A stretch of 64,000 bases of DNA from an uncultured Draconibacterium sp. (GTDB lineage Bacteria > Bacteroidota > Bacteroidia > Bacteroidales > Prolixibacteraceae), in NCBI RefSeq assembly GCF_913063105.1, contig NZ_CAJXYQ010000006.1, positions 124,001 through 188,000 on the forward strand, given 5' to 3'. The notes beneath the pieces are model-generated. The model was not told where the DNA came from, searched no databases, and saw only the letters and a program-made list of their open reading frames with translations. Below, piece after piece: positions 1 to 7,459 of the stretch. How positions within the stretch are numbered: the stretch's first letter is position 1; each line of letters starts with the position of its first letter. Position numbers and translations under genes: made by a program.

Positions 1-94
1 TAATCGACCATTCTTCCCGCTCCAGTGCTTTCCTCAACTTGTTGGCCATCATTGTACCGGCAGTTCCGGCACCCAGGATAACTAATTTCTTCAT
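1..94 (-). CDS. FAD/NAD(P)-dependent oxidoreductase, N-terminal fragment (runs off window)
   Basis: Only the first 31 codons are inside the window. They begin ATG AAG AAA at 94 and encode a beta strand followed by G-A-G-T-A-G, the GxGxxG dinucleotide-binding turn of an FAD or NAD(P) Rossmann fold. The wording around it (LGAGTAGTMMANKLRK) resembles sulfide:quinone oxidoreductase and type II NADH dehydrogenase-like flavoproteins of Bacteroidota, but the specific enzyme cannot be fixed from this stub. The gene is divergent from the Crp/Fnr regulator at 245, and a TGAT-N4-ATCA palindrome lies between them, so it may be a target of that regulator (inference). Confidence 0.6.
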   Translation of the reverse strand, partial: MKKLVILGAGTAGTMMANKLRKALEREEWSI

Positions 95-167
95 TTCAAT
101 TCGTTCTATTGGTTTATCTGCGTTTTAAATTTACCGCTCAGCCGGCGGCATGCTGTATAACCTGTTA

Positions 168-179
168 TGATAATTATCA
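168..179. promoter_or_regulatory. FNR/CRP-type palindrome TGATAATTATCA
   Basis: A perfect 12-base palindrome, TGAT-AATT-ATCA, sits in the 150-base gap between the divergent oxidoreductase and Crp/Fnr genes. It matches the inner bases of the E. coli FNR site (TTGAT-N4-ATCAA); the flanking bases are A and G rather than T and A. It is placed to control either or both genes, including autoregulation. Function is inferred. Confidence 0.5.
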
Positions 180-244
180 GTGTGTAATAAATATCATAAG
201 AAATTGGTACATTGCAGATTAACGAAATGCGAAAAATCAGGATT

Positions 245-934
245 ATGGGCGACACGATGTGTACTTGTGAAAATTGCCAGTTGAGAAGTATTTTCTTTGC
301 TCATGTAAACAGCGAGGAACTGACAAATATATGCGACCTGAAAGTGGAAAGGCAATATTCGAAAGGAGAAATAATTATAAACGAAGGCGACCCCATTGAC
401 GAATTTCTTTACATGAAGGAAGGCCTGGTAAAACTTTCAAAAGCGACGTTGCATGGCAAAGATCAGATTATCAGCTTTTCAAAACCATTTGACTTTGTAA
501 GCCTCCTGTCGGTATTTTCGTCGAACAAATACAAATACTCGGTTACCGCCATTGAAGAAACCACCGTGTGTATATTACAACTTGATATGGTTAAAAAATA
601 TGCGCAGGAAAACGCCATGTTTTCCATGGATTTGATGATGCACATTAGCCAGATGACTGATAAAATTATTCTCGACAACCTTGATATTAAGCGCAAACAC
701 CTGAAAGGACGAATTGCCCATGTGTTGCTCTACTTTTCTGATTACATTTATAAAAAAGATGAATTTGAACTTCCGATATCGCGGCGCGAAATTGCCGAAT
801 ATATTGGAATGACAACCGAGAATGTTATCCGTACATTGTCGGAATTCCGAAAAGACAAAATCATTAAAATTTTTGGGAAAGATATTTTAATTGCCGACAA
901 AAAACGATTGCAAAGTATTTCTGAGTTTGGTTAA
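245..934 (+). CDS. Crp/Fnr-family transcriptional regulator
   Basis: About 229 residues, the usual Crp/Fnr length. An N-terminal C-T-C-E-N-C motif is followed by a cyclic-nucleotide-binding-type beta roll (about residues 20-120), a dimerisation helix (about 125-160) and a C-terminal winged helix-turn-helix (about 178-203, ISRREIAEYIGMTTENVIRT). The recognition helix keeps the Glu and Arg of FNR (E-x-x-x-R) but has Ile where FNR has Ser. Three clustered Cys plus a Cys near residue 109 could hold an Fe-S cluster as in FNR, although the spacing is not that of E. coli FNR. The frame is open upstream to a TTG at 212; I prefer ATG 245, and ATG 227 or 257 are possible. It ends one base before mobA on the other strand. 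The ligand is unknown; an oxygen, NO or redox signal is plausible. Confidence 0.85.
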   Translation: MGDTMCTCENCQLRSIFFAHVNSEELTNICDLKVERQYSKGEIIINEGDPIDEFLYMKEGLVKLSKATLHGKDQIISFSKPFDFVSLLSVFSSNKYKYSVTAIEETTVCILQLDMVKKYAQENAMFSMDLMMHISQMTDKIILDNLDIKRKHLKGRIAHVLLYFSDYIYKKDEFELPISRREIAEYIGMTTENVIRTLSEFRKDKIIKIFGKDILIADKKRLQSISEFG

Positions 935-1486
935 TTACAAGTCTTCAGGCCGGTTAAGATTGGTAAACAACTTTTTATTTCGCTTCAGCTGTGCAGTTGC
1001 ATCCACCCAATTTGTATTCAGCTTATTAATAAAATTATGCATCTTGTAATCGCCGCATTGCAACATATTTTCAAGAATGGGAAGACTGCTTTTATGGTAT
1101 AGGGCAATAAGTGGCTCAGCACCTGAGGCAGAAGTAGGCACTACCGCATCGAAGTTTCCGGTTTGGCTTATAAGAAATGTTAAAAAATCGCTATCCACAA
1201 AAGCAGCATCAACACTAAGCACCAGGTTCCAGTCTGTTTCAGATTGTTTTAAACAGGAATATATTCCACCCATTGGCCCACAATTTTTTACCTCGTCTGC
1301 CACAACATGGTAGCCAAAATTAGAGTGCGATTGGTGATTTGAACTGATCAACAATTCTGAAGAGAACGATTTACACAGATTTATTGCCCGCTCGAGCAAG
1401 GTTTTCCCGCCAAACCCGAGCAAGGCTTTGTCGGTGCCCATGCGTTTACTTTTTCCACCGGCTAAAATAATTGCTGAACTGTTCAT
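935..1486 (-). CDS. mobA: Molybdenum cofactor guanylyltransferase (MobA-like)
   Basis: 183 residues, typical for MobA. The N-terminal nucleotidyltransferase signature LAGGKSKRMGTDKALL (loop G-G-x-S-x-R-M-G-x-D-K) is intact, and later motifs (VADEVKNCGPMGGIYSCL, VLSVDAAFVD) match the GTP- and metal-binding parts of the GT-A fold. The enzyme transfers GMP from GTP to molybdopterin to make the MGD cofactor of DMSO-reductase-family enzymes in the cytoplasm. The start is ATG 1486; an in-frame TTG at 1495 gives an unneeded extension. Its stop directly abuts the stop of the convergent Crp/Fnr gene with no gap. No other molybdenum genes are visible, so the client enzyme is elsewhere. Confidence 0.85.
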   Translation of the reverse strand: MNSSAIILAGGKSKRMGTDKALLGFGGKTLLERAINLCKSFSSELLISSNHQSHSNFGYHVVADEVKNCGPMGGIYSCLKQSETDWNLVLSVDAAFVDSDFLTFLISQTGNFDAVVPTSASGAEPLIALYHKSSLPILENMLQCGDYKMHNFINKLNTNWVDATAQLKRNKKLFTNLNRPEDL

Positions 1487-1515
1487 GCATTTCAAATTAA
1501 AGTCTAAAGTTAGTT

Positions 1516-3300
1516 TTATTGCAGATAAGAACGTAATAAATCAAACAGTTGCTTTTGTTTAATGGGTTTGGCAATATAAGCGCTGCAGCCATAGTCGAGG
1601 CATTTTTTTCGTTCTTCGGGCATGGCATAAGCTGTTTGAGCAATAACAGGCAGATGTGGCCAGTTTCTTCGCAGTTTCACCAAAGCATCCAGGCCATTCA
1701 TTTCGGGCATATTAATATCGAGCAATACCAAATCAGGAAGTTCATGCGCCATCATTTGCAGCAGTTCAATACCATTTTGAGCACGTTTTGTAGCAGCGCC
1801 GGTTAATTTCACGCTGTGATTGATTAAAAGGTAGGAGCTGTCATCGTCTTCAGCAATAAATATATTTTTTCCCAACAGATTGGGCAGTAAAGACACATCA
1901 GTTTGCGGTGTGGCATTGTGTTCTTCTTCCAGCTGCTCTTCAAGCGGAAGCATCACAAAAAAAGTACTCCCTTTTTCGGGTTCAGATGTTAACCATATTT
2001 TACCACCGAGCAGTTGTAACAGTCCACTCACAATGGTTAAACCAAGTCCGGTTCCTTTTTTAAACTCAATATTCGATGCCTGTGAAAACCGGTCAAAAAT
2101 CAGCTTTTGCTCAGCTTCCGGAATTCCGGGTCCTTCATCGCTCACAAAAAACTCCACCCTTTTTTCCTGCCTTTTTAGGTTGTAACCAATTTTTATGGTT
2201 CCACTATCAGAATATTTAATAGCGTTATCAATCAAATTGGTTAATATCTGTTTGAAGCGTATTTCATCCGTTACAATATGAAAATCAGCGTTTTTTTCCG
2301 GGATTTGCAATTCAATACTTAACTTCTTATTCTGCACCTGAATTTTGTTGGTACCAATATCCAGGGCTTCGTATAAACTTTTAATCACATTCACCCTTGA
2401 CAACTCAATTTTCATTTGGTTCGACTCAATTTTCGAAACATCAATAATGTCGTCAATAATTCGCAACAACTGCTCGCCCGAAACGGTAATTATATTCCGG
2501 TACCTGTCAATCATTTCCTTTGGCAATCCCGGTTCACCAAGCATATTCGAAAATCCAAGCAAAGCGTTCATTGGGGTTCGGATTTCGTGACTCATATTCG
2601 CCAAAAACTGCGATTTTAGCATATCAGCTTCTTTCGCTCTGTTGCGTTCTGCCTCCATTATCAACTTGTTTTCGCGCAATAAAGCAGAAACGTTTTTTTC
2701 CTTTTTTAGCGATTGATCGAGATTGCGAAGCATTTCGTTAAGCAAAATAGAGAAAAACACTGTTACACAAAGAAACAGAATCACATTTACAGCCCATCCG
2801 AATTTTCCGTAGGCATTTAAATCAACCGTATATGGCGAATTAAAATGAATAGGAACATAAAGCAGTAAAAAAGCTACAGTGGAAAGAATTTCGGAATAGA
2901 TTAATCCCTTGTAGCCATAAAAAAAACACGATAGAAGAACAAAAATAAACATCCAGTTAAAAGCAGACCCTCGGGTACCAATTAGCAGGAAGACAGTAAT
3001 TCCGAGTAAAAAAAACATCAGGGTGCTGATTATTACTTTTACCTGTGCTCCAATTTTTTTTGAAAAAGCTACAATTACAAAAACGCTGTAAATAAACGTA
3101 TTGGAAATTACAAGCCCCCAAACGCCTTCTTTTATACCAAAGGCAACACCCGGAATAAACGCAATGGGGCCAATTAAAACAAATGCCCCCAGCATAATTA
3201 TCAGCACCTTATTTTTCCATTCGGCAAAAACCTGTACTTCTCCAATTTCGGGGAAAGGTATAAATCGTGAAAGAAACGTTACAACTTTGTCTATCGTCAT
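1516..3300 (-). CDS. Hybrid sensor histidine kinase with membrane sensor and C-terminal receiver
   Basis: 594 residues. The first ~190 hold about six hydrophobic segments, an integral-membrane sensor with no large extracellular domain. A short coiled linker leads to a HisKA domain with phospho-acceptor His238 (SHEIRTPMNALLGF), then HATPase_c with N, G1 and G2 boxes (NLIDNAIKYSD, DEGPGIP, GTGLGLTIV; about 345-455), and a receiver domain (about 478-594) with acidic pocket EDDD, phospho-acceptor Asp528 (LLDINMPEMNG) and a Lys-Pro near the end. No output domain or partner regulator lies next to it, so phosphate probably passes to an Hpt or regulator elsewhere. The stimulus cannot be read from the sequence. 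Confidence 0.9.
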   Translation of the reverse strand: MTIDKVVTFLSRFIPFPEIGEVQVFAEWKNKVLIIMLGAFVLIGPIAFIPGVAFGIKEGVWGLVISNTFIYSVFVIVAFSKKIGAQVKVIISTLMFFLLGITVFLLIGTRGSAFNWMFIFVLLSCFFYGYKGLIYSEILSTVAFLLLYVPIHFNSPYTVDLNAYGKFGWAVNVILFLCVTVFFSILLNEMLRNLDQSLKKEKNVSALLRENKLIMEAERNRAKEADMLKSQFLANMSHEIRTPMNALLGFSNMLGEPGLPKEMIDRYRNIITVSGEQLLRIIDDIIDVSKIESNQMKIELSRVNVIKSLYEALDIGTNKIQVQNKKLSIELQIPEKNADFHIVTDEIRFKQILTNLIDNAIKYSDSGTIKIGYNLKRQEKRVEFFVSDEGPGIPEAEQKLIFDRFSQASNIEFKKGTGLGLTIVSGLLQLLGGKIWLTSEPEKGSTFFVMLPLEEQLEEEHNATPQTDVSLLPNLLGKNIFIAEDDDSSYLLINHSVKLTGAATKRAQNGIELLQMMAHELPDLVLLDINMPEMNGLDALVKLRRNWPHLPVIAQTAYAMPEERKKCLDYGCSAYIAKPIKQKQLFDLLRSYLQ

Positions 3301-3416
3301 TCTTCTCCATATTATCAGTTAACAAAATACAGGTTCAACAAAAATGTTATACCTGTGGCAGCAAACCTTTGGCGGTTTGTGTCTAAAAAAAATAATGATT
3401 AGAGAAGAAGAAAAAG

Positions 3417-3438
3417 AAGTCCCGCTTCACCGGGACTT
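3417..3438. terminator. Hairpin AAGTCCCG / CGGGACTT in the tRNA-His to kinase gap
   Basis: An 8-bp perfect stem with a 6-base loop (CTTCAC). On the minus strand it is followed by a T-rich tract interrupted by C, which fits a secondary terminator behind tRNA-His or a leader hairpin of the kinase gene. It lies about 45 bases past a stronger terminator. Confidence 0.45.
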
Positions 3439-3474
3439 TGTATCCTGATCAATCGTCTTCAAAAAGAGGAATAT

Positions 3475-3502
3475 AAAAAAACCCCAGTAAAACTGGGGTT
3501 TT
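3475..3502 (-). terminator. Intrinsic terminator of tRNA-His
   Basis: Stem AACCCCAGT / ACTGGGGTT with an AAA loop (3480-3500). Read on the minus strand it ends in a run of seven T. It begins just 8 bases after the tRNA-His 3' end. Confidence 0.75.
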
Positions 3503-3507
3503 AAAAG

Positions 3508-3582
3508 GGTGGAAGACCGGATTTGAACCGGCGACCTCTGGAACCACAATCCAGCGTTCTAACCAACTGAACTACATCCACC
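3508..3582 (-). tRNA. tRNA-His (anticodon GTG)
   Basis: The minus strand folds as a complete cloverleaf with the extra 5' G-1 typical of tRNA-His opposite discriminator C73. The D-arm sequence is AGTTCAGTTGGTTAGA, the anticodon loop is ATTGTGGT with GTG at 34-36, and the T-loop is TTCAAAT closed by CCGG/CCGG. Acceptor strands are GTGGATG and CTTCCAC, which leaves one T-T mismatch at position 6-67. CCA is not encoded. A terminator follows directly. Confidence 0.95.
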
Positions 3583-3700
3583 ATTTGTTTTGCGGGTGCA
3601 AATATAAATATTTTATTCTTTTAGTACTCAAAAAAAATACTTTTTGAATGCTTTTTTTTGAATACACTTTTGATATTTTGTAAAAACACATCCTTAAATT

Positions 3701-3730
3701 GCAACCTCCCATTGATATTCTTGTCATTAA
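3701..3730 (+). promoter_or_regulatory. Putative ECF sigma promoter (GCAACC-N16-GTCATTA)
   Basis: A -35-like GCAACC (3701-3706) and a -10-like GTCATTA (3723-3729) are separated by 16 bases. The same two blocks with the same spacing recur at 5972-6000 upstream of the next gene group. The layout resembles ECF-type promoters (AAC core at -35, GTC at -10). Its position immediately before the sigma gene suggests autoregulation. Confidence 0.6.
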
Positions 3731-3732
3731 AA

Positions 3733-4311
3733 TTGAAAGTTGAACAATTGAGAGAAAAAGAGCACATACATAAAAAAATTATTGAAGCCTGTAAACAGGG
3801 GGACAACCGGTCTCGTTACGAGTTGTATGCGCTCTACTCAAAAGCCATGTTCAACATTAGTTACCGGATGATGAACAACCGTGAAGAAGCAGAAGATATG
3901 TTGCAGGAAGCCTTTACCCAGGCCTTTTTAAAACTGGAATCGTTTAGATACGAGTCGAACTTTGGAGCCTGGTTAAAACGAATTGTGGTAAACACCTGCA
4001 TTAACGCTATAAATAAAAAGAAAGTAGAACTAACTTATTGCGAAGAAATATACGACTATGATGCAACAGAGGAAAGTAACGATTATGAACCGGAATATAC
4101 CGTAGCAAACATTACAAAGGCCATGGAAAAACTACCGGAAGGAGGAAGAATGGTTTTTTCGCTGTATTTACTTGAAGGATACGACCATGCCGAAATCTCA
4201 CAGATTTTAGGCATTACCGAATCCACATCGAAAAGCCAGTTTATGCGCGCAAAGCGCCGTATTGTTGAAACATTAAAACAAACCCATGGGGATGCTATGG
4301 ATAATTCATAA
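3733..4311 (+). CDS. ECF-family RNA polymerase sigma factor
   Basis: Region sigma-2 (about 25-90 of 192 residues) carries RYELYALYSKAMFNISYRM and the MLQEAFTQAFLKL helix that contacts core polymerase and the -10 element. Sigma-4 (about 130-185) ends in a helix-turn-helix (YDHAEISQILGITESTSKSQFMRAKRRI). The open frame reaches back to ATG 3658, but that stretch is non-sigma-like and overlaps the putative ECF promoter. I use the TTG at 3733, with TTG 3748 as an alternative; both would leave almost no leader, so the start is unsettled. The anti-sigma gene begins 5 bases after its stop, the usual ECF/anti-sigma pairing. Confidence 0.88.
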   Translation: MKVEQLREKEHIHKKIIEACKQGDNRSRYELYALYSKAMFNISYRMMNNREEAEDMLQEAFTQAFLKLESFRYESNFGAWLKRIVVNTCINAINKKKVELTYCEEIYDYDATEESNDYEPEYTVANITKAMEKLPEGGRMVFSLYLLEGYDHAEISQILGITESTSKSQFMRAKRRIVETLKQTHGDAMDNS

Positions 4312-4316
4312 GCCTT

Positions 4317-4823
4317 ATGAAAACAAATAAATTAGAAGATTTTGTAAAAACCAATCGCGAAGAATTTGATTTTCGTGCCCCATCGCCTGATGTGTGGGCC
4401 AAAATTGAAGCAAGCACCCAAAAACCAAAAGTAATTCCTTTGCGTCGCTATCTTTCAAGAATAGCGGTTGTGGCCGTTGTATTGGTAGTAACTACCCTGG
4501 TTATTTGGCAAGGCAGCTTTTTAAACACGAAAAGCATGGCAGAAAATGCTGACCCTGAGCTAATGGAACTAATTGAGGCCGAAGCATTTTACTCGCACCA
4601 GGTAAATCAGAAACTTAAGGAAATACAGAAATGCTACTATACTTTTCCGGAATTAAAGGAAGATATTGAAACTGATTTAAACGAGTTGGAAAGTATGTAC
4701 CTGCTGCTAAAAAACGACCTTGAAGAAAATATTTCGAACAAGAGCGTTATTGAGGCCATGATTGAGAACAACCGATACAGGCTTCAGCTTTGCGATGATG
4801 TACTTGACCAGATAAAATGCTAG
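4317..4823 (+). CDS. Membrane-anchored anti-sigma factor (predicted)
   Basis: 168 residues with one hydrophobic segment at about 44-66 (RIAVVAVVLVVTTLVIW). This divides a short cytoplasmic N-terminal domain, long enough to hold the sigma factor, from a helical periplasmic part rich in Glu and Leu. I see no zinc-binding HxxxCxxC motif, so it is not a ZAS-type anti-sigma. The call rests on its place directly after the ECF gene, the topology, and the resemblance of its N-terminus (DFRAPSPDVWAKIEA) to Bacteroidota anti-sigma-like proteins. The next gene starts 13 bases downstream in the same operon. Confidence 0.7.
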   Translation: MKTNKLEDFVKTNREEFDFRAPSPDVWAKIEASTQKPKVIPLRRYLSRIAVVAVVLVVTTLVIWQGSFLNTKSMAENADPELMELIEAEAFYSHQVNQKLKEIQKCYYTFPELKEDIETDLNELESMYLLLKNDLEENISNKSVIEAMIENNRYRLQLCDDVLDQIKC

Positions 4824-4836
4824 AGAAGGGGGAAAA

Positions 4837-5937
4837 ATGAGAAGAATAAAATGGAAAATAGTTACCGTGCTTATCGTTATAATGGTGCCATTTTGCGTTA
4901 GTGCCCAATTTACCGACACCCGTGAAATAACAAAAACCTACCGCATTACGCCTGAAACGCAAATAGAAATATCAAACAAATACGGCAAAATTGATATTAA
5001 AAACTGGGACAAAGATTCGGTAAGGTTTCGGATAAGCATACGTGTTGAAGAAAAAAAATTGTCGAAACTCGAAGAATCGATTGATGGAATTGATTTTGAC
5101 ATTACCAATAGCGAGCATTACCTGATTGTTCGCACTGCTGTTGAAAAGAACAGAAGCACCCTGGGACGTGAAATTAAAAAATTTAAAGAAACACTGTTAA
5201 GCTCTGATGGAAACGTACAGGTAGACTATACCGTTTGGATGCCCGACTCGAACCGCCTGAAAGTTGACAATAAATTTGGCGATATTTATATTGGCGACTA
5301 CAAAGGCGAAGCAGATATTACCCTGTCAAATGGTAATTTAAAAGCGCATAACTTTATAAACACCCTAAACCTTACCCTTAATTTTGCCGATGCATCGGTG
5401 AACAGCATCAGCAAAGGACGCTTAGACTGCAACTTTAGTGAACTCTTTGTAAGGAATATGGGAACAGTGCGTATTCAAAGTAAATCAACCGAATTTGAGC
5501 TGCAGAAAGTTGAAAACCTTTCAGCCAACTCGCGACGCGACAAATTCAGAATTCGTCAGATAGAATTACTGGATGCACGCAGCAGTTTTACATCATTCAG
5601 AATAAACGAGTTGGCCGACCGCATTAAAATTCAGGCCGAGTACGGCGATATTGAATTGGAAAAAACAGCAGCCGATTTCAGCAACGTTAACATCGAATCA
5701 AAATCAACTGACATTAACCTCTATTTTAGCCGGGAATCGGCTTTTTCGTACAACTTAAAAAATACAAAAGCAGAAGTTGATTTAGGCCCTGATTTTATTA
5801 TCGTAAAAGAAGAAATGCTCGATGAAAAAGAAAAAGAAATGCTTATAACCGGGTATTTTGGCAAGCAGGCAGAAAGCCCTGAAAAGCTCAGAATAAATGC
5901 CAATTCAGGGAATATAAATATTCGAGCAGCCTATTAA
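4837..5937 (+). CDS. Exported DUF4097-like beta-strand repeat protein
   Basis: 366 residues with a Sec signal peptide ending at about residue 23 (FCVSAQ). The mature part is almost entirely short beta strands of the type ISNKYGKIDIKNWDKDSVRFRISI and LKVDNKFGDIYIGDY, repeated several times, consistent with a right-handed beta-helix or DUF4097-like fold in the periplasm or on the surface. A purine-rich GAGAAGGGGGAAA lies just before the ATG. It is the third gene of the sigma/anti-sigma operon, so it is a likely member of the regulon. No catalytic residues are recognisable and its function is unknown. Confidence 0.7.
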   Translation: MRRIKWKIVTVLIVIMVPFCVSAQFTDTREITKTYRITPETQIEISNKYGKIDIKNWDKDSVRFRISIRVEEKKLSKLEESIDGIDFDITNSEHYLIVRTAVEKNRSTLGREIKKFKETLLSSDGNVQVDYTVWMPDSNRLKVDNKFGDIYIGDYKGEADITLSNGNLKAHNFINTLNLTLNFADASVNSISKGRLDCNFSELFVRNMGTVRIQSKSTEFELQKVENLSANSRRDKFRIRQIELLDARSSFTSFRINELADRIKIQAEYGDIELEKTAADFSNVNIESKSTDINLYFSRESAFSYNLKNTKAEVDLGPDFIIVKEEMLDEKEKEMLITGYFGKQAESPEKLRINANSGNINIRAAY

Positions 5938-5971
5938 AATCTGTTCGATTAAATTTTTTAGCACACATTTT

Positions 5972-6000
5972 GCAACCCTTTCAAAAAACACCTGTCATTA
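5972..6000 (+). promoter_or_regulatory. Second putative ECF promoter (GCAACC-N16-GTCATTA)
   Basis: GCAACC at 5972-5977 and GTCATTA at 5994-6000 repeat the two blocks and the exact 16-base spacer found before the sigma gene at 3701. It lies about 100 bases before the head GIN-domain gene, consistent with recognition by the neighbouring ECF factor. Confidence 0.6.
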
Positions 6001-6096
6001 AAAACAGAAAGCAAACAATTATTAACCACCCGGGAATAATTTGCCAAAGCCATGAAAACAATTAAGCAAACTTTCCCGACAGAAAACTATTTAGTC

Positions 6097-6813
6097 ATGA
6101 AAACAATTAAATTTTTCATTTATGGCCTTGCCATAATTTTTTCCACAAGCAGTTGTATTGAAGACATTACGGTGAAAGGCAATGGAATAGAGGCCTCAGA
6201 GAGCAGAATAACTTCGAACTTCGACCGTGTTCATTCGTCAGGTAATTTTAGGGTTCACATTACCGAAGGCACCAAAAACGATGTACTTGTTACCGCCGAT
6301 GAAAACCTGTTGCAATACATTGAAACCTTTGTTAAAGGTGATGCTTTGCAGATTGAAGTAAAAGGAATACGAAACCTAAAAAACACCCTCCCTATGGAAG
6401 TTTATGTTGTAACGCCGGAACTGAAAGGAATAAAACTCAGTGGATCGGGCACCATAACTACCAACTATTTTTACACCAACAAAATGGACCTTGTTCTTTC
6501 CGGCTCGGGAAGATTAATTGCTGCTTTTGAAGCCAATGAAATTGATGCTTTGCTTTCAGGATCGGGAAGTATGGAGCTAACCGGTGCTGCCGACAATGCC
6601 AGTTTTCTTGTTAGCGGCTCGGGAACTATTAATGGCTATTCTTTTGACCTTTATAACTGCAAAACAACCACCTCTGGCTCGGGCGATATGTGGGTAAATG
6701 TTGACCATTACCTCGATTCCAGAATTTCGGGCAGCGGCAATGTATTTTATTACGGAAGTCCTGAAGTAAAAACGAGTATCTCCGGTTCGGGAAGCGTAAT
6801 CAGTAATAACTAA
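6097..6813 (+). CDS. Lipoprotein with head GIN domain (DUF2807)
   Basis: 238 residues from ATG 6097. The signal ends in a lipobox (FSTSSC), so the mature protein is lipid-anchored. The body matches the head GIN domain: V-K-G-N-G-I near the N-terminus, FDRVHSSGNFRVHITEG, then repeated rungs carrying S-G-S-G. I count seven SGSG motifs, each followed by a short hydrophobic strand, consistent with a beta-helix whose turns stack. An upstream in-frame ATG at 6052 would put 15 extra residues before the signal; the 14 bases around both ATGs are a direct repeat, so either could have arisen by local duplication. Function unknown; probably expressed from the ECF promoter at 5972. Confidence 0.78.
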   Translation: MKTIKFFIYGLAIIFSTSSCIEDITVKGNGIEASESRITSNFDRVHSSGNFRVHITEGTKNDVLVTADENLLQYIETFVKGDALQIEVKGIRNLKNTLPMEVYVVTPELKGIKLSGSGTITTNYFYTNKMDLVLSGSGRLIAAFEANEIDALLSGSGSMELTGAADNASFLVSGSGTINGYSFDLYNCKTTTSGSGDMWVNVDHYLDSRISGSGNVFYYGSPEVKTSISGSGSVISNN

Positions 6814-6826
6814 AATCCCATTGGCT

Positions 6827-7318
6827 ATGAAACGTCTCTTCGTTATTCTTCTTTTAAGTTTTCCCTTAGCCCTTTCTGCTCAAACTTTTAACAAGGCTGT
6901 TGGCATACGTGGCGGGCTTTCATCGGGGTTTGAATACCGCTTTTATACTGATGATGCCAACTCTTACAAATTCCTGCTGGCTACACGCGACGACGGAATT
7001 CAGCTGCATGCTTTTAAAGAATTTCACCAGTATGATCTTTTCGCTTTTTCAGAACAATTATCGCTCTTTTACGGGCTTGGAGTACATTTTGGTTACGAGC
7101 AGTGGGATAAATACTATGTGCAAAACAACACCAGCTGGTACGAAGAGCGCACAGCACTGCTGGCCGGAGTTGATGCTCTGGTTGGTGTTGAATACCTTTT
7201 TTACGAGGTACCGCTCTCGGTGGGCTTCGAGGTAAAACCCTATGTTGATGTGCTTGGCCGCGATTTCTTCAACCTGGAGCTATTCGATTTTGCTTTTACC
7301 ATCAAATATCTTTTTTAG
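6827..7318 (+). CDS. Small outer-membrane beta-barrel protein
   Basis: 163 residues with a clean Sec signal (LLSFPLALSAQ). The mature part consists of alternating aromatic and hydrophobic strands (GIRGGLSSGFEYRFYT, YGLGVHFGYEQW, VGFEVKPYVDVLG) and ends in a terminal Phe (IKYLF), the usual C-terminal signature of outer-membrane barrels. Probably an 8-strand barrel of the OmpA/OmpW size class. The start is ATG 6827; a TTG two codons earlier is in frame. It follows the GIN-domain gene by 13 bases and is likely co-transcribed. Role unknown. Confidence 0.7.
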   Translation: MKRLFVILLLSFPLALSAQTFNKAVGIRGGLSSGFEYRFYTDDANSYKFLLATRDDGIQLHAFKEFHQYDLFAFSEQLSLFYGLGVHFGYEQWDKYYVQNNTSWYEERTALLAGVDALVGVEYLFYEVPLSVGFEVKPYVDVLGRDFFNLELFDFAFTIKYLF

Positions 7319-7459
7319 CTAAAAAACAATTACTTAATCAATTTCAGAAAACACAGGAAACAACCATGATTTTTAGTAGTCTAAATTCCACAATCCAGAA
7401 AAATTAAAATTCATCGGGAGTTCCATTTGTTACCATAGGAAATAAACAATATTAAACAC

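Noticed and set aside
7360-7382. ACAACC ... GTCTAAA before the barrel gene at 7460 as a third ECF promoter
   Set aside because: The spacer is 13 rather than 16 bases and the flanks differ from the two matching copies.
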